NCBI GenBank assembly: GCA_016795505.1
Contig: JAEUHH010000059.1
Span: 31,719-95,718, forward strand
Source of the DNA: Verrucomicrobiales bacterium
GTDB taxonomy: Bacteria > Verrucomicrobiota > Verrucomicrobiia > Verrucomicrobiales > DEV007
DNA length: 64,000 nucleotides
Reading direction: 5' to 3'
Made by a program: the position numbers and the translations under genes. The notes under the pieces are model-generated. The model was not told the DNA's origin. It saw nothing but the letters and a program-made list of their open reading frames with translations, and searched no databases. Shown in pieces: positions 53,263 to 64,000 of the stretch (its first letter is position 1; each line of letters opens with the position of its first letter).

Positions 53263-54603
53263 ATGAAGTTCCCGTCCTCCCCTCCGGCTTGGCATCCGCT
53301 CTTCGAGGCCGCGATCCGAAAAGGGGCGAGCACTCATTTCTTCAACCCCGGGGAAGAAGAACTCCGCGTGGATCGCTACCTGCATTGGGACGAATTCCGG
53401 CACCGTTACCATCCGAAGGGCGATCTGAGCGTCGAGGAGCAATGGGCCGCCCTGCGGATGAGACGGGCTACCCGCTCCCAGCCCGTCTCCCTGACGGATT
53501 CCAAAGGGCGGCATTTTACCTTCTTCCTGACCCAGCGTGCCTTCGAGGAACTGCACGAGATCGATCGGCATTGCGGAGGAGGCATGGCGACTCCGCAGGA
53601 GGGGATCATCGATCGGGAGAACCGGGATCGCTATTATATCAACTCTCTTCTGGAAGAGGCATTGACCTCAAGCCAGTTGGAGGGTGCCGTGGTCACCCGC
53701 TCCGAAGCCCGGGAGATGATCCGCGAAGGCCGGGCCCCTTCCTCGAAGCATGAAAAAATGGTCATGAACAACTTCAAGACCATGGCCAGGCTCTCCCAGT
53801 TGAAGGACCGGGATCTCTCGCCCGAACTGATTCTCGAAATCCATCGCGAGATCACCGCCGGAACCCTGGACGATCCGCGGGACGAAGGACGCCTCCGCAC
53901 GTCAGTCGACCAGGTCAGGGTGGAGGACGAGGAAAGTGGAGAAGTGTTTCATGTTCCGCCGCCTGCCGACGAGTTGCCGGAACGCCTGAAGCGGCTGTGC
54001 GCATTTTCGAACGAGAAAGGGATGGCCGGATTTCTCCATCCGGTGATCCGATCCATCCTGCTCCACTTCTGGGTCGCCTACGACCACCCCTTCGTCGATG
54101 GCAATGGGCGGACCGCGCGCGCCCTGTTCTACTGGTCCATGCTGCGCCACGGGTATTGGCTGGCGGAGTTTTTCTCCATCTCACAAGAGATCCTCAAGGC
54201 ACCGAAGCAATACTACCGGGCATTCCTTTACACGGAAACCGACGGCAACGACCTGAATTACTTCATCCACCACCAGCTGAAGACCATCCGGGGAGCCATT
54301 GAAGCGCTCCGCGATTACATCAGGCGGAAGCAGGAAGAGGCGGCCCAGCTCAAGCGCCATCTGGGACCGGGAAGCGGCTTCAACCACCGGCAATTGGCGC
54401 TGCTGAGACATGCCCTGATGCATCCATCCGCCGCCTACACCGTGGCCAGCCACCAGGCCTCGCACCAGATCTCGACCCAGACAGCCACCACCGATTTGAA
54501 TTTTCTCGTGACCCACGGCCTCTTGACCAAAGCGAGAGTGGGAAAAGCATTCATCTTCGCGCCCGCCGCCGATCTTCCCAACAAACTCGGCTTTCAGCCG
54601 TGA
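53263..54603 (+). CDS. Fic-domain AMP transferase-like protein with C-terminal winged helix
   Basis: The 446-residue protein has a Fic core with HPFVDGNGRTAR at residues 275-286 (catalytic His275) and an inhibitory helix motif SSQLEG at 136-141, whose Glu blocks ATP (class II). An N-terminal region of about 90 residues (HWDEFRHRYHPKGDLS) precedes. The C-terminal 70 residues (HPSAAYTVASHQASHQIS, then TDLNFLVTHGLLTK) form a winged helix that could bind DNA. Such proteins AMPylate targets such as gyrase or themselves. Two palindromes just upstream fit autoregulation. No antitoxin partner is visible; the inhibitory helix is built in. Confidence 0.9.
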   Translation: MKFPSSPPAWHPLFEAAIRKGASTHFFNPGEEELRVDRYLHWDEFRHRYHPKGDLSVEEQWAALRMRRATRSQPVSLTDSKGRHFTFFLTQRAFEELHEIDRHCGGGMATPQEGIIDRENRDRYYINSLLEEALTSSQLEGAVVTRSEAREMIREGRAPSSKHEKMVMNNFKTMARLSQLKDRDLSPELILEIHREITAGTLDDPRDEGRLRTSVDQVRVEDEESGEVFHVPPPADELPERLKRLCAFSNEKGMAGFLHPVIRSILLHFWVAYDHPFVDGNGRTARALFYWSMLRHGYWLAEFFSISQEILKAPKQYYRAFLYTETDGNDLNYFIHHQLKTIRGAIEALRDYIRRKQEEAAQLKRHLGPGSGFNHRQLALLRHALMHPSAAYTVASHQASHQISTQTATTDLNFLVTHGLLTKARVGKAFIFAPAADLPNKLGFQP

Positions 54604-54817
54604 TCATTCTCGGCAACCAGGCCACGACCCGCATCGCGCCCGACGTGTTTGGGGTTTGGGGCGACGAGGCCAAGGATGGACGAGGCCTGTGGCAATCCCG
54701 CGGCCGGGTATCGCCTCGGTCACGAGGCGCGCAAAGCCATCGATCAGGCCCGGGAGCAGGTCGACTCCCTCATCGACGCGCCGCTTCGACATTTGTTTTC
54801 CGGTCCCCCCCAAACCT

Positions 54818-55996
54818 TCACCGCACCGCCTGGCTCTTCTGCTCCTCCAGATGCTTCTGCCGCGCCTTCTCGATCTGGGCCTTCTCCCGCTTTTCCTGCT
54901 CTGCCACCACCACGGCAGGCTGATGGCGGAGGGTGACCTGGGTCTGTAGCTTCCCCTCGGCATCGGCGCCGGCTCTCAGTTCGAGCGTCAGCAGGTCCTT
55001 CGCTGCATTGACGAAAAACACCTCGCCCTTGCCGTCCGTCTTCAGGATGCTCTCCATCGTGGCCTGCCACCCGCTTTCGAGCAGCGTCTGGCGGTAGAAC
55101 TGGGACACCTCCTCGTCGCCGGCCGCCGTGAAAAAGCCCAGGCGGCTTGGCGGATCCTCATACCGGATCTGCTCCGCTCCAGGCATGGGGGGCAACTCGG
55201 CCGACATCTGCTGGCTCTGGATCGTGATCGCTGTCTTGCCTCCGGGATCGGGCCCGCTGTTGGCGCTTACCTCCAGGAGCACGGCGTTTTTCCGGAAGCT
55301 CAACGTATTGGCCCATTGGCCGAAGGGCTGCCAGCCGGCCGCGGCCAACCCCTGGCTCATCTCCTCCCGGGCCGCCGCCACCGGAGCCGCCGTGGCGACC
55401 ATGAGGATCCCCGGATTGTTGACCTCGACCGTCGCGCCGGACGGGAGAGGCAGCTTGGCGAGATCGACATTGCCCTGGTTGTGGAGCATGACATCCACCT
55501 TGCCGGGTTGGTCGGACGGCATCACCATCACCGAGAGCCGAAAGCCGGCCCGGGTGTAGGTACCATTCGCGTATTGCTCCGTGACACTGGCTCCGGGACT
55601 TTCGCTCCAGTTCAAGGCGAGGAGATGCTTTCGCTGAAACTCATAGGCCGCCTTCAGATCGGATTGGACCCGATAGAGCAAATGGCCGATCGAGCGCTGC
55701 GATCCCTCGGGCGCGCCATCGATGAGCGGGAAGGTCGTGAGATCCAGCCGCTGGGCCGCCTCCGCAACCGTGGCCGGATGATCCAAGGACGCCTCCTCCG
55801 CAACCCGATGATCCGCTGACTCCGCCGAGACGGCCTTTCCGGCCCCGGCCGGCTGGGCTGGCGCCGACTCAGTCTCCGGCTCCTGTCCGCAACCGGACAC
55901 GCCTAGGAGCGCTCCGCAGAGGAGGAGATGCCGCAGAGGGGAGAGCGAGGCGCCACGGATCGTTGGGCGCGGAAAGGCCACGGGATGGATAATCAT
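54818..55996 (-). CDS. putative lipoprotein of unknown function
   Basis: Starting at the ATG at 55996 the 392-residue protein has a lipobox (LLGVSGCGQE, Cys about residue 36), a Glu/Ala/Pro-rich linker and two or three alpha/beta repeats: FQRKHLLALNWSESPG, EEMSQGLAAAGWQPFGQW and QFYRQTLLESGWQATME share an alternating pattern, so an internal triplication is likely. The C-terminus is a basic helix (AEQEKREKAQIEKARQ). No domain recognised. Convergent with fic, 214 bp apart. Codon usage resembles the core genome. Confidence 0.78.
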   Translation of the reverse strand: MIIHPVAFPRPTIRGASLSPLRHLLLCGALLGVSGCGQEPETESAPAQPAGAGKAVSAESADHRVAEEASLDHPATVAEAAQRLDLTTFPLIDGAPEGSQRSIGHLLYRVQSDLKAAYEFQRKHLLALNWSESPGASVTEQYANGTYTRAGFRLSVMVMPSDQPGKVDVMLHNQGNVDLAKLPLPSGATVEVNNPGILMVATAAPVAAAREEMSQGLAAAGWQPFGQWANTLSFRKNAVLLEVSANSGPDPGGKTAITIQSQQMSAELPPMPGAEQIRYEDPPSRLGFFTAAGDEEVSQFYRQTLLESGWQATMESILKTDGKGEVFFVNAAKDLLTLELRAGADAEGKLQTQVTLRHQPAVVVAEQEKREKAQIEKARQKHLEEQKSQAVR

Positions 55997-56361
55997 TTTG
56001 TCGGTGGGGATGGCTGTCAGGCTGAGGCGAGTGTCCAAACTAGCTAGCGCAGGAAGTCGCTTTCTCAACCGTTCCGTTCTCTCGCCGACCTTGGGGCCGG
56101 GTGGAAGGGGTTCACGGCCGAGGTGGTCAGCAGGGCGAGGGCGAGGCAGGGGATGCGCCTGGGGCAAAGGGGGGGATCAGTGGGCCGAGTGTGGTCCGGA
56201 GACGGGGCGGGCGTCAAGGCGGGATCGATGAGCCTCTCCGCGCCTCGGCGTTAAAGGGAAGCCCTTCCCCGGGAGAAACGAGTCTTGACCTGATCACACC
56301 CGCTTGGTTCGGTGTGGCCTTTCCCGGGGACCGACAGGCCCCGTCACCTGCCCGTTGCTTG
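55997..56361. other. gap between divergent lipoprotein and membrane-protein genes
   Basis: No gene is convincing here. A stretch at 56066-56100 (AACCGTTCCGTTCTCTCGCC and then a GGGGCCGG) resembles 56919-56957 (CCTCCGCTCTCTCGCGG and GGGCCGG) and, more faintly, 44570-44588. It is another short dispersed element. Promoters for the flanking genes should lie in this gap. Confidence 0.45.
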
Positions 56362-56907
56362 ATGAAACTGCCCTCCCTCCGCGCGCTCACCGCGCTTTAC
56401 CATCTGGACCAACCTTTTGCGCGGATCGCGAAGGTCACCGGCGTGCTCCTGGTCGCCTCCGTCACGGTGGGGTGGGTGGCCCTCCAGATGGATGCTCTCG
56501 TGACCGATGAGACCGCGGGGATCGACACGGGTGCTTTGCGTTGGGCGACCGCGGCCGGCCACGCCTTGGTGGGATTGGGACTGGGGCTGTTGATCCTCCG
56601 CTACCGCTGGATTCGGCGCGCCGTCACCCACGGCAAGGTCATCCAGGGGATCGTCCAGCAGATCATCGTCCGCACCTCCCGCCTACCGGCCGAAAAGCAC
56701 GCCCCGTGGACCCCGCGGCTCAGCCACACGCACTTCGCGGTGGTGGCTTACGAAGCCGGGGGCGTCACGCGACAGGTGCGCCTGAAGTTGCCCGCGGGCG
56801 CCACGGTCAGCGAGAGCGGGGAGGTTGAGTTGCTGGTGCTGCCGGACGCTCCCGGACGGGCTTTGCTACGGAACGGGTTCCAGAGCTGGGCGCGGTTTCA
56901 CTGCTAG
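56362..56907 (+). CDS. two-span membrane protein, unknown function
   Basis: The 181-residue protein starts at ATG 56362 and has two membrane helices, about residues 24-46 (VTGVLLVASVTVGWVALQM) and 64-82 (AAGHALVGLGLGLLILRY), then a soluble beta-type domain (THFAVVAYEAGGVTRQVRLKLPAGATV, ELLVLPDAPGRAL). The layout resembles DUF3592-like proteins, but no firm family assignment is possible. Upstream in-frame extension to 56101 has no leader. Confidence 0.7.
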   Translation: MKLPSLRALTALYHLDQPFARIAKVTGVLLVASVTVGWVALQMDALVTDETAGIDTGALRWATAAGHALVGLGLGLLILRYRWIRRAVTHGKVIQGIVQQIIVRTSRLPAEKHAPWTPRLSHTHFAVVAYEAGGVTRQVRLKLPAGATVSESGEVELLVLPDAPGRALLRNGFQSWARFHC

Positions 56908-57009
56908 AAATTTGCTTTTTCAACCCCTCCGCTCTCTCGCGGCGCTTTGGGCCGGGTTGGAGCGCACGCTCCGCTAAGGGTCAGGCAAAAATTTCTGCCA
57001 AGGTGGGCG

Positions 57010-57250
57010 ATGTTTTCCCATCGATTCAATCCGGTCCGATCGCCGATGCAACCGGGTTGGCTCGCCTTTGGTCTTCCCCACCCTCCAAACCACCCGCCCG
57101 CACCTCTAAATCACCCCCGCCAAAAGCGGCCCCGTCCGGCTCTCCTTCGCCTTCGCCTTCGCCACCGTCTCCGGCGTCCCCGCGGCCACGACCTCGCCAC
57201 CGGCGGCGCCGGCTTCGGGTCGATCTCGATGATCAAGCCGCCCCCGAACT
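57010..57250 (-). repeat. repeat C: copy of the uvrA 3' end and its flank
   Basis: Aligned with 58420-58690, this copy keeps the stop position (57106-57108) and, upstream of it on the minus strand, the reading PEAGAAGGEVVAAGTPETVA followed by two extra residues KA and SRTGPLLAGVI. It differs from the true UvrA end by a few substitutions and a 6-bp insertion. A frameshift disrupts the match at its inner edge. The flank GCCGATGCAACCGGGTTG is also shared. Confidence 0.88.
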
Positions 57251-57410
57251 CGACGACGGCAGCGGATACGGCGGCTCCGGCAACGGGAGCATACTCGATG
57301 AGGACGCCGGCGGCGATGAGGAAGAGGACGAAGGCGGCAGGGACGGCGAAGACGACGCATCCCATCCACGATCCGGCCTGTCCCATGATTGGTCGGACGC
57401 GTCGAATCAA
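57111..57410 (-). CDS. possible chimeric ORF: membrane segment joined out of frame to uvrA tail
   Basis: A 99-codon frame begins with an ATG at 57410 and contains one long hydrophobic stretch (VFAVPAAFVLFLIAAGVLIEYAP). Then it enters the uvrA tail copy in a shifted frame, giving an Arg-rich end (GRRRRWRRRRRRRAGRGRF). It could be a real small membrane protein whose 3' end was replaced by uvrA-derived DNA, or chance. Low confidence. Confidence 0.35.
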   Translation of the reverse strand: MIRRVRPIMGQAGSWMGCVVFAVPAAFVLFLIAAGVLIEYAPVAGAAVSAAVVEFGGGLIIEIDPKPAPPVARSWPRGRRRRWRRRRRRRAGRGRFWRG

Positions 57411-57978
57411 CGACCCGACGCGTCAATTCAACAACCCGACGCATCGATTCAACGACCTGACGCGTCGATTCAACGACCTGACGCGTCGATTCAACGACCT
57501 GACGCATCGATTCAACGACCCGACGCGTCGATTCAACGACCCGACGCGTCAATTCAACGACCTGACGAGTCGATTCAACGACCTGACGCGTCGATTCAAC
57601 GACCCGACGCGTCGATTCAACGACCCGACGCGTCAATTCAACGACCCGACGCGTCAATTCAACGACCTGACGCGTCGATTCAACGACCTGACGAGTCGAT
57701 TCAACGACCCGACGCGGCGTTTCAACGACCTGACGCGGCGATCCAACGACACGACGCGTCAATTCAACGACCTCACGCATCGATTCAACGACCCGACGCG
57801 TCAATTCAACGACCCGACGCGTCAATTCAACGACCCGACGCGGCGTTTCAACGACCCGACGGGTCGATTCAACGACCTGACGCGGCGTTTCATCGACCCG
57901 ACGCGGCGATTCAACGACCCGACGCGGCGTTTCAACGTTTTGACGGGTCGATTCAATCAGGTGACGGGCCCATTTCAA
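57391..57978 (+). repeat. 21-bp minisatellite, about 27 copies
   Basis: The unit CGATTCAACGACCTGACGCGT (21 bp) and single-base variants repeat about 27 times. Being seven codons long it stays open in two plus frames (RFNDLTR and DASIQRP) and at least one minus frame (VVESTRR). Which frame, if any, is translated cannot be told. The start of the unit, CGATTCAAC, also opens the GATC repeat units at 58420. Confidence 0.9.
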
Positions 57979-58084
57979 CAGAGTGATGCGGCGACGAGGG
58001 AGACATCGGCCTGCCTTTGGGCGCGACCGCCGGGCGGGGGTTTCGTTTGGCTCGGGTAGGCGGATTCGCCGCGATGATGTCGCC

Positions 58085-58363
58085 CCGTCCCAAGCCCCGA
58101 CGGGGCGCCCTGCGACTGCCCAGGGCAACGCCCGGGTTCCAAGCCCCAACACACCTCCAGCCCTGAAAGGGCGAAACCGGGTTCCGTCCCACCCATCGGC
58201 CGACGCAAACGCGCGCGGCCTGGTGACCAGCCGGTGAATGGGATTGGGATCGGCGAGCGTCCGTTGGCGGCACACCATTTCGCCCTTTCAGGGCTTTGAA
58301 GGGTGGGGTCGGATTACCCAGGGCGTTGCCCGGGCTATCACAGGTCGCCCCGTTGGGGCTGGG
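58085..58363. repeat. inverted repeat element with ~95-bp arms (MITE-like)
   Basis: The left arm (58085-58180) and the reverse complement of the right arm (58270-58363) align with scattered differences: both contain CCCCGACGGGGCG/CCCCAACGGGGCG, GGGCAACGCCC and AGCCCTGAAAGGGCGAAA. They enclose about 90 bp. No gene is present. It may be a non-autonomous mobile element or a structured RNA. Confidence 0.7.
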
Positions 58364-58391
58364 CTCCGCGCGGCTTCAGTCGGATGCTTCG

Positions 58392-58500
58392 GACAATTCG
58401 GCCCGTTGCGTTTCCATCGATGCAACCGGGTTCGATCTCCGATTCAACCCTGTCTGATCTCCGATCCAACCGGGTCTGATCGCCGATGCAACCGGGTTGC
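58392..58500 (-). repeat. uvrA 3' flank with four GATC/ACAGGGT-type units
   Basis: Four units in the 3' flank of uvrA: CATCGATGCAACCGGGTTC, CCGATTCAACCCTGTCTGAT, CCGATCCAACCGGGTCTGAT and GCCGATGCAACCGGGTTG. They match the dispersed family and are included in the repeated uvrA-tail blocks B and C. Confidence 0.75.
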
Positions 58501-58545
58501 CTCGTAGGTCGCCTTTCTCTTTCTCCTGACCACCCGCGACTACCT

Positions 58546-64000
<5,455 letters not shown>

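Noticed and set aside
54649..54936. 95-codon plus-strand frame downstream of fic
   Set aside because: The first part (MDEACGNPAAGYRLGHEA) looks protein-like, but most of it overlaps the 3' end of the convergent lipoprotein gene and there is no ribosome-binding site.
57391..57978. CRISPR array
   Set aside because: The 21-bp units are contiguous with no unique spacers, and no cas gene is present.
56947..58059. 370-codon plus-strand protein covering the minisatellite
   Set aside because: The 21-bp array is open in several frames; flanking parts are repeat C and the edge of the inverted-repeat element. Kept as a repeat, not a gene.
57106..58278. 390-codon minus-strand frame covering minisatellite and uvrA tail copy
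   Set aside because: Its C-terminus is the copied UvrA tail and its body is the minisatellite, so it is a product of repeat fusion with no independent support.

Overview
The window is GC-rich, densely coding DNA from the chromosome of a PVC-superphylum bacterium, most likely a Verrucomicrobiota. Three things point that way: repeated DUF1549/DUF1553 (PSD1) plus DUF1501 gene pairs, a very large PVC-type dehydrogenase/HEAT/cytochrome c protein, and a double-length UvrA like the chlamydial one. Sulfatases and DUF1080 proteins fit a polysaccharide-degrading lifestyle. No rRNA, tRNA, CRISPR array, transposase or integrase is visible.

Layout. 1-11.3 kb: the end of an alpha/beta hydrolase, two small membrane proteins, a PSD1-DUF1501 pair on the minus strand, a DUF486 transporter-like protein, a 42-bp tandem repeat, and a second PSD1-DUF1501-DUF1080 operon on the plus strand. 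11.4-18.7 kb: tyrS, a complete sulfatase, a relic type I restriction gene, a GmrSD-like DUF262/DUF1524 gene, a truncated second sulfatase, and the GDP-fucose genes fcl and gmd. 18.8-26.8 kb: housekeeping genes (maf, bioA, ybeY, clpS with a DUF2017-like partner), an mntR-type regulator and an SGNH-like membrane protein. 26.9-31.3 kb: the PVC dehydrogenase overlapping a sulfatase. 31.4-41.1 kb: copper and heavy-metal handling (three thioredoxin-fold or HMA proteins, then a CzcCBA/CusCBA-type efflux operon), with a GT39 glycosyltransferase between. 41.2-44.4 kb: a CbiX-like protein, a coiled-coil membrane protein, a HAD phosphatase and a DUF3500 protein.

44.4-58.5 kb, downstream of uvrA, looks like accreted accessory DNA. 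It holds an operon for a beta-barrel protein, a large multicopper oxidase, a SCO protein and a 1004-residue diheme cytochrome. A Fic protein with palindromic operators, a lipoprotein, a membrane protein and a 21-bp minisatellite follow. Copies of the last ~130 bp of uvrA and its 3' flank recur at about 57.0-57.25 kb and 52.8-53.16 kb, with a shorter trace near 44.46 kb. They delimit these modules. 58.5-64 kb is uvrA, which runs off the window.

Short dispersed repeats are a second theme. A ~22-bp GATC/ACAGGGT repeat occurs between genes and also in frame inside bioA. Other intergenic-type repeats have been captured in frame inside uvrA. All functional calls rest on reading motifs by eye; no database search was run.
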